Below, one piece after another: positions 1 through 12,000 of a stretch of DNA of 64,000 bases (its first letter is position 1; every line of letters begins with the position of its first letter). The stretch comes from Nissolia schottii. Lineage: Eukaryota; Streptophyta; Magnoliopsida; Fabales; Fabaceae. The stretch lies in the NCBI GenBank assembly GCA_003254905.1, contig QANU01027572.1, forward strand, positions 124,001 through 188,000, given 5' to 3'. Below the pieces are notes generated by a model, which worked only from the letters and a program-made list of their open reading frames with translations, did no database searches and had not been told where the DNA came from. The position numbers and the translations under genes are program-made.

Positions 1-1063
1 TCCCGAATTTTTTCCTTACGGGAATTTCGCGAAAATCCCAATTTTTGCTTAATTAAAAGCACATTAGATGCGATTATTTGGACTGGAAAAATTATTTAGA
101 ACATTAATTGCTTTCAAACGCCAGTCAAGCAATTGTTTCTTGATCTCGCGGAGTGCCACGAGGTCCGTGCCAAATTTTGACAAAAATCAGAATTTCGGTA
201 GACACTTAAGGTATCTGTGAAAAGTCCCTCCGGGTAATAAATTCACGAATACCTTAACCGGACATACCTCTATGGTCCGAGAAATTAGTAGATCGCAGAT
301 ATGTGCTCGGAATATTTTTAGAATATCCGAACACGACCAGAAAATGACAAAACGTGATCAAACATGATCGCGAAATAAATTGACCTAGTTTAGAAATTTA
401 TTCTCACGTTAGTAATAGGAAAATATAGAAAAAGTAAAGAAAAGGACAAAAAGGGAAATAATTAAAAAGGTGAAGGGCCAAAGGGGAAAAGCAAAGTTAG
501 GATATAAAAGGAAATAAAAATTAAAGGAAGGGCAAAAGGGTAAATAAACTTAAAAAGATAATTTTTTTTTAAAAAAAAAGGAGAAAGAAATGAAAAAAGA
601 AAGTAAAAGCAACAGCTTCTTAACGAAGCAAAGGCACCCCTGTGCCTATAAATAAAACCCACGGCCTCAGAAGCCATTTCTCTTAAGTTTTGGACTGCTG
701 TGCTGTTACTCTGCCCGATTGTGCGCGCGCCGATTATTCCACTGGACTCAGGAAAAATAGTAGGATCATCCTAAAGCTCTCGGGAGTCGTTTCTAACAAC
801 TTCCAAGTGCGCTTGGAAAGTGGCTAATCCTAAGCTCACTGTCTATGTGGATTATGTTATGACTGTATATATGTATTTTTGAGCTTTTGACTGAAAAACT
901 ACTTTGTATAAATGATAGAAAGTAAGGTACATAGTTTAGATTTTGAGGATTTTGTTGTTTGAAAATCATAAGTGTACTGATTGGACCACTGTAGAAGCAG
1001 AAATGTTACGCACCGAAAACTCCCGGAGAAGTTACTCTCACTGGGGCGATTTTTACTGTGGGA

Positions 1064-1192
1064 TTCGAATGAATTCCCAAGGGATTCGAATGAATTCCTA
1101 AGGGATTTCAGTCGAATGCAGGAAGATTCAATCGAATGAAAGAACTCGCGGGATTTCATTCGAATGCACCCCTAGTCATTCGAATGAAACCT
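1064..1192. repeat. Cluster of TTCGAATGAA motifs inside the LTR
   Basis: Six or so copies of a short near-palindromic motif (ATTCGAATGAA and close variants) lie within about 130 bp, roughly 420 bp after the TATA-like box of the LTR. The copies are irregularly spaced, so it is a cluster rather than a clean tandem array. Confidence 0.7.
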
Positions 1193-1509
1193 GAAGCCTT
1201 TGAGTCCCTTAACTTTTCTACATGTTCCAACCAGTATAGAAACTTAACTCATTGTATAGGATTATAGTTGTTGATGTATGATGTGACTGTTGATGAATGA
1301 TGTGATTATGTGATTGTGGGTTTTGGGTAAATCATGCATCATGAGGATAGATCACTAGAGGTGATTGCGTAATGAATGAGTAATGAATAAAGCTGAGAAT
1401 GAATTGTAGGAACAAGAGCATGATGAGAAAAGATAAATGTGCATACGAGAGAAAAGAATGATGAGACGCATGACATGTGATAGAAAAATGAATGGATTAT
1501 GATGTGATG

Positions 1510-1690
1510 AATATGTGTATGATATGGTCCGCTTCCGGCTTAGCCAAGAGGGCGGCCCCTCGCCACCCGGGAAGGGGGTGGAGTCATGTTTGCCTGGGAA
1601 ACAGACAGAGAAGGCAGGTCGTACGCCACCATGGGGACGACGGTCCTGAGGTGTACGAGGGAGTACTGGGACACAGACCGGAAAAGATAT
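1510..1690. repeat. GC-rich hairpin-prone block in the LTR
   Basis: Against an AT-rich background this block holds several short inverted repeats: GTTT/AAAC at 1588-1602, GTCGT/ACGAC at 1618-1641, and GTCC/GGAC at 1643-1672. It lies about 870 bp after the LTR TATA-like box, the same relative place as the hairpin array in the related solo LTR. Confidence 0.45.
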
Positions 1691-2540
1691 GATGAATGAG
1701 AACATGCATTGAAATCCGTGCCTCATCGGTACAATGACCCCTTGCATAGATATTATGAAATGTCCCGTGCCTGGCAAGCATGGTGGAAGGTTTACCGCGC
1801 AACATATGCGTGATGATCAGTGTGTCTGTCAGCATACATGTTTATGATGTGGTTATGTATCGGGTTAGGAGTAGAAAGCACGAGAACCTAGATAAGCAAG
1901 ACTAGTTCCTTGATCACGTAGTAACATAGATAAAGCTGTTCAGGACCCTAGGCCAGGAAAATAATCAGTAGGTTTTAGTATGTATGATCACTTAGAGATC
2001 TCCTGAGCGGCCTGGAGGATACCAGAGTAAATGAACGGTAGTTAGTGCTAAGGAATCCCATTGAGGACCAAGAGTTCTCACCCCCACTCGATTATGGATC
2101 CAGCAGGTGTACGGAGCGTTCGGGCTGACAGCTGATAGAAGTCAAGGCACCGGGATGATAGTGACATTTTGATGGCTTATGTTTTGTATTATGTATTAGG
2201 ACTTAGATACCTTTTGTGTACATATTTATTATTATGACAATGTGTACTGATGTTGGACCTTGGTTGTATTTATGTATGTACGCACATATACTCTTTATGT
2301 TTTGCTTCAGTTACCCTTAACCTATAGCGACTGTTGTTATATATGTTCTTCAAATCACGCACGGCCCCTAATTTACAAACTGGTACTGTAAACGAATAAT
2401 TTTCAAATTGGTCCATACTTTCGCATAAGAACTATTTGCAAAGGTAAAAGTAAGGGTAAAATTTAACCTGACACAACGCATAACAACCCTGTGAGCATTG
2501 CTTACTACCATGGAAGTAGGCAGTTAGCACGGGTGTTACA

Positions 2541-3440
2541 GAAGATAGCAATGTTGGTCAACAAGAACAAAGCTGTCGACATGGCAGTTTGTGATGACTG
2601 GATTGGTTAGTGATAAAGATCTAATCACAAATGAGTTTGATATGGATGCATGAGGTGTTGCGCCCAAGCAGAGTGACAGTTGAGTCAAGAATATTGGTGA
2701 GTAAAGCGTTTTGGTCGCTCTTAAGCTAAATGGTGACAAGTGAAAAAGGGCAAAAAAAATACTTGCCAACAAGTTCAAATTAGTGACACGGTTTAGATTG
2801 TGGTGATCAGAATGTTATCTTGGCAATTCAAGGGTTGTTCAAGAACGTGATGGTTGATCTTAATATTCGAATGAATATTTTTGGAGGGAACGATTATTTA
2901 TCACCATAAAGGGGCAGTTACCCATTAATGCACACGAATGGTTATGTATCGTGGTAACTTCCCACTACTTGGATATGGCACGCGGATAGTGGTAATTGCC
3001 TACTATTCGAATGTGCCACGCAGAGAGGATTAGCACAACGGTCACGATTTTGGTGGACAGTGGCAAGATTGGAAAACCGTCAACAAAGTGTAAGGTGACG
3101 GTTAAGGGAGCTAGAGACACTATAAGTAGGCACTATTTCGAAGGTGTAGGGGTGGTTCATTTCAACAAGGATTGACAAACACTCATAGTCACTTACGACA
3201 ACATGAGCTCATGAAAATCCAAGTAATTGCCACGACTCTGTCGTTTTTTCATGTTTTTACTTATATTTCTTTGTTTTCATTCAATCTCTTTGTAATTAGA
3301 ATTTGCTACTCAGTTCTTATTATCTGTTGTAATCTCGTCACTAAAGTGACAATTTGTGACAAGTTTCTTTGTTTTCAATAAAATTCATAATCTTCGTCCC
3401 CACTTCTTCATCCTTTGCATGATAAAAATCACTTGCCAGT
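2541..3440 (+). mobile_element. LTR-like fragment, lineage uncertain
   Basis: No coding region is recognisable. The layout resembles an LTR: a TATA-like CTATAAGTAGG near 3120, a T-rich leader with many short direct repeats, and AATAAA near 3379. The general layout (TATA, then a TTGTAAT-C-GTCAC stretch, then a polyadenylation signal) resembles the LTR-like repeats at 29.9-30.5 and 34.8-35.3 kb, but sequence identity by eye is low. Terminal repeats and target duplications were not found. Confidence 0.3.
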
Positions 3441-4680
3441 TCTTTACCAAGAGCGTCATAATCGTCTGTCTCATTTTAAAACAATTCTTTTTGGCTTTTT
3501 ACGACCAATTCCCATGCTTGGAATTTTTCGCGTGAAACAGAGAGATGTTACTGTAAAAGGGTTTGGGAAAATTGGGTTCTGTTTTTTTTAATTAGTTTTT
3601 ATTTTATTTTAAAGAAAGAGTAATTTTGTTTTTACAACACATTATGTGACAGAAACATGTGCACTAACAAACCTTTTAGATGTTAAAAGTGACAGAATGT
3701 CTTATGTGCACCTTTTGGAAAACTAAGGGAATCAAATTACAAATTTTACAATGTTAAAGGGTTAAGTGCACAACAGATATATTACAGAGGGTTAGTTGTT
3801 ATTAACCATAATTTCTATATGGGTTTTTCTTTGTAATTTTGGTGGCGTTGGTTTTAATATCTTCTATTGGTGTATCACCGTCAAGTGGTTGTTGTTTAGC
3901 AAGTGGTTTTAGGTTGTGGTGTGATGGGATTGTCTATTTTTAGCTTAGTTCCTTAAGCGTGACTCCGGTTGTATCTTTTGTATACTCTTCATTATCACCA
4001 TCTTTATGGACCTTTAAAGGCAATTGCATTATCTATATATACGTGATTTAAAAAAAATGTTTAATTTATATCTCTAGTATAAAATAGTTTCACCCAATTG
4101 CAAAAAAAAAAAAAAAAGAAATACCTTCACTTTGTTATACTGTTATTTTTCTATGTGTGACTATTTGTGAGATTTTGAAAATAGAAAATGTGAGAATTAA
4201 TCACTTTTAACTATAAATTTTTTTTTTACGTTAACCACACACATGACTATTAAACTCCAGCAAAAAAGAAAATTTTACTAGCACCATCAAAATTAACTTC
4301 ATTATTTAAAGCAAAAGTGAAAAAGAAGTATTTTTAACTTGGGTTATTTACAACAAATCGCATAATTTTAACGAACTTAACTAAATAAAGGTCCAAATTA
4401 TACTTGACTCAATTAGTGGTGCCAAGCTTAATATAAATAGAGGTAAAGAGGATCAAATGATGCATGAAAATTATGATATCATGTATCCCCCTGTCTCTAT
4501 AAGATTTTCTCTTCTCTGTCTTAAGTCATCTTCTATCTTTAGAAGATTGTATCACTATTCTATCCCTTTTATATTATAAGTTCAATACACAAAAATACAC
4601 AAAATTCTAAAAACACTTTACACTTCCTATATTCCATTGTTATTCCTAATTTATCATCCAATTACATTTTTATACATGTT
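3441..4680. other. Intergenic, no gene seen
   Basis: AT-rich sequence with homopolymer runs (poly-A near 4103-4117). There is no convincing exon, RNA gene or transposon terminus. Confidence 0.5.
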
Positions 4681-4684
4681 ACAA

Positions 4685-5135
4685 TAACTTCCCTTCTGTG
4701 TACAATTACCGCCACAATGTTTCTCGTAGCTAGATCAACAAGGTTGAACTTGGTCGTATCCATTTCTAGGTTGAAATTCCCAAGTCCCTCCACAATGATG
4801 CAGAAATTATACTTGTAAAGGTGAATGTTGTGGTTTTCATGGGAGACAATGCTCGTGTCCTGCAGCACTATATGCACCCTCGACCCAAACTTCATCTTAT
4901 ACACCTTAGACCCACGAACATGTTGCCACAGTGACCGACTCACGTTGCTGAAGTAACATATTTCTTGGGCGGTCTTGCAGAAAAATGAGTGGTGAACACT
5001 CTAAGGACTCCAAATTGGTGAGCCTGAAGGATTGAAATGTTGTTTGGGAGGACAAAAGAGACGTTGATACATCTGGGACCTTGTCCCATTAGGTCCTTGG
5101 CATCTCCTTACTCTAAAATTTGGTGGCTATTTGTA
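4685..5135 (-). pseudogene. Laccase pseudogene fragment (C-terminal region)
   Basis: Read on the minus strand, this segment carries clear laccase (plant multicopper oxidase) text: INVSFVLPNNISILQAH, then NVSRSLWQHVRGSKVYK, KFGSRVHIVLQDTSIV and GNFNLEMDTTKFNLVD, in the family order. Laccases oxidise monolignols and other phenols in the apoplast. The copper-binding motif, normally HPxHLHG, reads HNIHLYK here, so a ligand histidine has become tyrosine. There is a frame break around 4945 between the two halves. No upstream half of the gene (a laccase has about 560 residues) and no final copper cluster are visible. It is most like the laccases that carry NVSRSLWQPV-type text. It is a dead 3' fragment, possibly left by a tandem-duplicated laccase locus outside the window. 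Confidence 0.85.
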
Positions 5136-5139
5136 ACAA

Positions 5140-6060
5140 AAAATGCAGATATTCTTACGAAGTCATAATAAATTAATAAATCTAACATCGACATATAGGA
5201 GGCACAATCAGTTTGTGAGGTGACTGTGTCCGTGTGTCTGACAAGTCACAAACACTAGCTCACCAAAATGCCCGTCTAACATGTATGTCTCACATATATA
5301 AAAAATATATAATTTTACTCGAACAGGCCCTAGACAATGCCCCAAAAATTTATGGACACGACCCAAACCTAATCGTTTCAAGAAAGCATGGATACTTGGA
5401 AAGTTAGAAATCCCAACTTCATAACCAAACTTGACCAATAAAAATAATTAAGAAAATCAATAGTTTGACGTCATTAAAAAATATTAAGGTATTGTGTTCG
5501 TGTCGTGTCATGTGTCCGTGCTTCATAGATGGATGCACTCACAATAAAAGCGAGTCACATTAACTTTATTTTAGATACCCACTCGTTCATAGAATCATAG
5601 ATCTCACAAATTTTTATGTATGTGTGCCTGTGGATGACATGAACTTGGTGAAGGATGAATTTGGAATCAAATGCTTTAATTTTTTTCTTTAGTAATGGCA
5701 TTATCTACTATGTTTTCTTTCTTTACTTGCCATAAATTCATCCAAATTCCACCTATTCTTCACTAAAAATTACAAGTTACTATAATTCATTTTTTATCTC
5801 GTTTTAGTAAATAATATCACATCCTCAATTCATACTCTGTTAAAAATTTCAAGTTCCAAAAATAACTTTAACTGTCATGTTTGCCAAACTTAGAAAAACA
5901 AAGAAACAAAAATAAGGGACAAAAACATTTGGTTTTCCTCCCCTTCATCTATTCTCTTTCAGGTGTTTGTGTTTTGTTGCATGAACAAAAAAAGAAAACA
6001 AACATTTGGTTTTCTTCCTCAATTAAATGGTTTGGGGTACAAATTAATCATACATAACTA
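5140..6060. other. Intergenic, upstream of the CHX gene
   Basis: AT-rich. It contains a GTGTCGTGTC/GTGTCCGTG-rich stretch near 5490-5525 and a similar one near 5225-5240, a motif often seen in dispersed plant repeats. No clear core promoter element could be assigned to the CHX gene. Confidence 0.4.
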
Positions 6061-9000
6061 ATGGAGGCAAGAAAACCTACCTCCTATGTCTTTAAGAATA
6101 ATAAGGACCAATTCGAAGTTTGTGTTAAGAGTGATAGATATTTGAGTTCTTTAGGCGTGTGGGTTGGAGATAATCCATTAGACTTTGCAATTCCTATCAC
6201 GCTATGCCAAATCGTCATGATCCTCATAGTCACTCGATCACTTTGTTATGTTTTGAAGCCTCTAAAAACACCAAAATTCACCTGCTGTGTTCTGGTAAGT
6301 TTCATCCATTTAAAGTCATTTTTGTTTTTCATTTTCAATTAGACTCCAAGCTAACTTTTTAAGATTTTATGTATATGCTACCAAATCATATTTATCATTT
6401 AATATTTGGCACATCAATTACTAAATTTAAAGTATACTTCAATTGAAAGAAAAAATAACTCATAATATTGATATATAGCACAAATTAAGTTTCGTGCAAC
6501 CATAACTACGGATGAGAAAAGGTTAGGGGACGTTATCGGCTTTGGTCTTCATTCTGTCCTATGTCTGCTTGAGTTGAAACTACATTTCTTGGTCAAGGGC
6601 ATGACATGCATTGAGCAATTTGTCAACCTCGACAACGGTTGATGAGTTTGGGAGGTAACTGGGTATAGGCTGTGGAACGAACCCACATAATGCTTCAAAC
6701 AACGACATTATGATGGTGGAGTGATAGGAGTTGTTATAACTGAGTTCTGCCCATGGAATTCGGCTGGCCCAATTATGGTGTTCCCAGTGAGTAAAAGCCC
6801 GTAAGTATTGCTTGGCCACTTCGGTCTGGCCATCACTCTATGGATGATATGCCGATCTATAGTGTAGTCAAGTACCACTGAAATCAAATAAGTGACGCCA
6901 AAACTTGTTGAGGAACAGAGGATCCCGATCCGATGCAATCGACGCTAGGAAAGCCGTGAAGCCTAACCACCATGGAAATAAAGGCAAATGCCATAGTTTT
7001 TTGAGGTAAAGCCTGGCTTAAGGGGGTACAAAATGAGCAAACTTGTTAAATCGATCGACCACCACACAAATGACAACGAACCCTTTCGATTTAGGCAGTT
7101 GGGTAATGAAGTCCATGGAAATATCCTTCCATGGTTGTGAAGGAACTAACATGGGCTGTAGCAAGCCCTATGATTTTCCTGTTGAATATTTAGTTGTTTG
7201 GCAAGTTTCACATTGGTTGATAAAATTGTGTACATCGCATTTCATTCGCGGCCAGAAGAAAAGGCTACTTAGGCTAGCATACATTTTCAAGACTCCTTCA
7301 TGACCTGCTTGGGGTGTACTGCTCAACTCGTGGAGCAATTGTTGGCGGATGACAGCTTCACTCGGAACCCAAACCTTACCCTTGAAGAGGAGAATTCCCT
7401 CTCTAGTTGAAAATGTAGATTCAAGGGATCCCCATGACAATCTATCATGGAGTTCCTTCATCTCAGCATGATCACGATTAAGAACTTGAAGTTAATTGGT
7501 GAAGGAAGATTGCACAAAGGAATAAGTGAAGAGGAATGCATCCTTGGTGAGCTCATCCCGCCTTGACAAGGCAGTGACCACTTGGTTCGACTTGCCAGGG
7601 CGGTAGATAATCTCATAGTCGAACCCAAGAAGTTTGGTCATATAAAATTGTTGTTCGGGGGTGAGTACCACCTGGGTCATCAACTCTCTCAAGCTCTTGT
7701 GGTCTGTTATTATGCGTAACTGTTGCCCCAATAAGTAGTGACGCCACTTCATCACTGCTTCCGTAATGGCGTATAGTTCACGAATGTATATGGAAGCCAC
7801 CATCATCTTCGAGCTTAGCTTATGACTAAGGTAAGCAATGGGGTGTCCATTCTGAGACAGCACTATGCCAACCCCAATGCCAGATGCATTGGTTTTGATG
7901 ATGAATACTTAGCAAAATCCGACAAGGCAAGCGTGGGTGTCTTTGTCATGAGTTCTTTGAGTCCCTGGAATGCTTATTGTGCTTCTAGGCTCCAACTGAA
8001 GGCATTATTTTTAAGGAGTTCTGTGAGTGGGAAGGTGACCTGTGCATAGCCCTTCACAAATTTTCTATAATAGCATGTGAGTCCGAGAAAGCCACGGAGT
8101 TGCTTCAGATTTGTTGGGGGAGCCCCAGCTTGGATGGCATCGATCTTTTTTGGATCTGGCTCCACCCCTTTTCCACTCATTATATGGCCTAGATACTCAA
8201 CAAATTTCTGTAGGAAGAAGCATTTGGAATGCTTTGCATAGAGATGGTTGGCTTTCATCATGGACAAGGTGATGTCGAGGTGGTGCAAGTGTTTGTCCTA
8301 GCTTTTGCTGTATATCAGAATATCATAGAAAAAAATAGCAATGAACTTCCTTAAGTAAGGCTGGAACAGTCGGATCATAGTGGCTTGAAATGTTGCTAGC
8401 GCGTTGGTTAGGCCAAATGGCATGACCACAAACTCCTAATGCCTGAGATGAGTTCAAAAGGCGGTCTTATGGATGTCGTTCTAGGCCATTCTAATCTGGT
8501 GGTACCCAGATCATAAGTCAATTTTGGATACAGGGCTCCATTTAATTCATCCAAAATCTCATCAATGGTGGGTATGGCAAAATTTTCCTTCACTGTAATG
8601 GCATTTAAGGCACAATAATCGACGTAGAAGTGCCACGGTCGATCCTTTTTACGCACCAACAACACGGGACTAGAGAAAATACTATAGGACTTCTGATGAT
8701 CCCTAAACTCATCATCTCGTCAACCAATCTCTCTATCTCCCCATTTTGATAATGCAGATATCTATAGGGCCGCACATTGACAAGTTTGGCATTAGGTTCT
8801 AGGTGGATATGGTGGTCAATGTCCCTCTGTGGTGGCAGCCCCCTTAGGTTCATCAAACACTATCTTGTGCTTATCCAAAACCTGCTTCAAAGCCCTATCA
8901 TTTTCCTCCTTCAATACTGGGTTAGGATCATCCATCTTGACCTACAAGTGGTATAAACAAGCCACTTTTTCGAACGCCACCATTTTTTGGAGTGAACTGC

Positions 9001-12000
9001 AACTCAACGAATCTGAATTCAGGGCCTCTGCTGCCCATAACAACACTTCATTGGTTCCCCATTGGAAATGCATTTTGAGTTCCCTATAGTTGATGGTGAT
9101 ATCCCTAAGTATAGCTAACCATTAAACTCCAAGGACTATATTTGTGCCATTCATGTCGAGTTCAAAAAATTTTGCTTGGAACTCATGTCCTTGCATACAA
9201 ATGGGTACCCCCTTGTACTTAATGCTGCAATCCAGAGCACTGCCACTCCTCACCATAACTTGAAATGTGGGAATTGGTACTGAATTTAAGCCCAAACCAG
9301 TTGCAAATGAAGTTTTCATGAAGTTGTGAGTGCTTCCCCCATCTATCAGTATCATCACCGCCTTTCCTTTACATGAACTCAGAACTCTGAGTGTACGAGG
9401 GTAGTAAACCCCAGTCATGGCATTAAGGCTAATTTCCAATGCGGCCAACATCAGCCCTTCTTCCACTAGTGGTTCTTGAGACTTGAGTTCCTTTCCCCAG
9501 ACCAACTCTTCCATCTCTTCCTCTCTGATAAACAGGAGACAAGAGGCCTTGTAGCGATGTCCCGGAGAGTAATTTTCATCACAATAATAGCAAAGTCCCC
9601 TATTCCTGCGGCTTCGAATCTCTTGTAAAGAAATCTGATGGTGTGGAGATTGGCTATTGCTTGCTACACAAGCTGCACTAGTCGTCGTGCTCACTATGTT
9701 CTACATGGCCATTGGCATGGGACTACTACTAGGGTTGTAAGATGATGTCTAAGTGTTGCTTCCAGTTGTGCCAAAATGATCTGGGTTCGTAGGTGTCAAG
9801 GTCGTTCCCCTGGGAAATGAATTGCTCGAATTTCGTTGTCCCAGTGGTCGTCCCAGTGGTCATCCCAGTTGCTATAAGTATAAATGCTTTTCCTCGTGGA
9901 TTCGAGCCATGGACACAACACTCACACACGACAATGGTTTTGCAAGAAATAATTCGCATTTCAAATGTTCATTCAATCCAGCAAAAAATAAGGATATAAG
10001 CCAAGATTTGGAAAGCCTTATTACCTGATTTGATAATTCTTCAAATTGAGTTTGATATTCCTCCACCGATGCGGTTCGCTTGAGCTCTTTCAATGTCGTC
10101 CTGGGGTCATGGTATAAGTTGCTGCCAAACCGCAAGTTCAGATCTTCCAGGAACCGCTCCCAGGTTGGTTGCACACCATTGTTGATGAGCCAGTAGTACC
10201 ATGCGTAGGCCACACCAGTGATTTGGAATGACACGACGCGGATACGATGCTCCTAAGCAATGGGAAAGAGCTCAAAATATTTTTGAGCCTTAAAGATCCA
10301 TTCCTCTACTTGTTCTCCGTCAAACATGGGGATCTCGGCTCGGATGCCTCGAGGTGCATGGAAGTTGGAGTCCTCTGTTTGCTCTATGCGTATGTTCTCA
10401 ACGATGTGAGACCCCACTTGGTCATGAATGGAAGAGCTCGCACATCCTTGTTAGAACACTTCCTTCACCAGTTTTGTTAAGGCCGTGATTTGTCCTCTGA
10501 GCTCGATTTGCCCAGATTTTAGGGGTGTCAAACGGGTCATCCCGACCCATTTAGGCCTAGCTTGCGGGCCAAAATTATGTCTATTTTTAGGGTCTGGCTC
10601 ATTTATGGTCGGTCCACGGGCTTGTGGTCTATTTTTTATCGTCTATCTATTAATTAATTAGAAAGAATAGTTTAAATGATTGATTGCGATATTATATTAT
10701 CTTTTTTGTTCCTTCAACTATCTTGCTTGAAAGATATCAAATGCTTTCAAATGCTATTTGAAATCGATTCATGAATTAATACAACTTTCTTTAATTAAAT
10801 GACGGCATATAACATTGATGTGAGTAATGTTATGTTGTTGATCAAAAACACAATTGGAACTCTTTCTCGTAGATTAATCAATAATAAACAAGGTTTGAAA
10901 GTATATATCAACTTGTAGGGCGTAGACACTCATTGAAGGAATAGAATGCAAAATTTATCAATATTTATGTCATAGCACTTCAGTTGTATAACAATATAAA
11001 TATAATTAAATAGTTAAGCATAACAAATAGTTAAACATGCTCAATTACAAGTAAATTCTTAAACTCCAAAATAAAATATAAAGTCCAAAACAAAACTTTT
11101 AAAAAAGTGATTTTTTTATAAATAAAAAAAAATTTCACGGGCTCACGGGTTAGCCCGCGGGGCTAGCGGGTCGAATGGGTCGGCCCAATTTTTTTTTCAA
11201 ATTTTCACGGGCCTATTTTTTTGCATGTAAAGCCCATCCATTTAACTGGGTAAATGGGCCAAGCTCATTTTGACAGCCTTACCAGATTTGAGCTCTGCAA
11301 TGGCGTCTGCATTTTCCTTGGTCGCGTTCTCGACCTGCGACATACATGGGTACGTGTGTTCTCTCAACGAGAGCACTAGAATAATAGTTATCGACAAAGT
11401 AAGTGGAAATTAATGCAGAATGAGAAAAAAAAACATTGTTGTATTGGATTTCTATGAGTGCATATTAACAAAAAAAGGAAAGGAATAAAATGATGCAGTG
11501 ATAACGCCCTGCTTCAAGTCCTGGGCAACAAACTTCGAATCCAATAATTACAAAATGATTCCTCCCTCTTTCCATTCACTCATCATTCCCTTATAACTAA
11601 CTATGATGAGCCCCACTTCTCTGTTGCTTGCTAATTCCATTATGTCGGTATGCCAGCTCTCTTCTTTTTTTTAGGTTGTCTGCCCGGTATCCAAGGCTTA
11701 GCCTTGACTAATTCGGGCCGACCCGGGTCGCGCACCTGGCTATGGTGGGTGAGTCTCCCAGCGGGGATAACTACGTACACAAGGTCTCGAACTCGGAACC
11801 TTGCTTAAGCGATACCAAGTCGCTTACCACTTGGACCCGTTGGTGCCATCTCTTCTTTGGCATCACGTAATCACGACTCCACTCCAGTGCTCCGCGTATA
11901 CGCTTCCCACGCTGCTCTTGAGTATTTGGGCCTCCCTCTTTAATGATTAGATCTTCTTCATGCTGGTCTTGTATCTGCTCTGGCCCATGGTTCGTAGCAG

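Larger units (their letters stand above)
1..2540 (+). mobile_element. 3' part of a long Ty3/gypsy LTR (starts before the window)
   Basis: The segment ends at 2540 with GGGTGTTACA, the inverted match of the TGTAACA start usual for long plant gypsy LTRs. A TATA-like TATAAAT sits at 647-653. Several stretches match the complete solo LTR at 22158-25334: the block near 180-330, CATGCATCATG at 1333-1343, and the stretch from about 1880 to 2100. No primer-binding site follows 2540, so this is either a solo LTR or the 3' LTR of an element lying upstream. Long LTRs of this kind are typical of Tekay/Del-like chromoviruses; the lineage call is inference. Confidence 0.75.

Noticed and set aside
5208-5438. 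76-codon minus-strand frame just upstream of the laccase fragment
   Set aside because: No laccase similarity; covers a GTGTCCGTG-type dispersed repeat.
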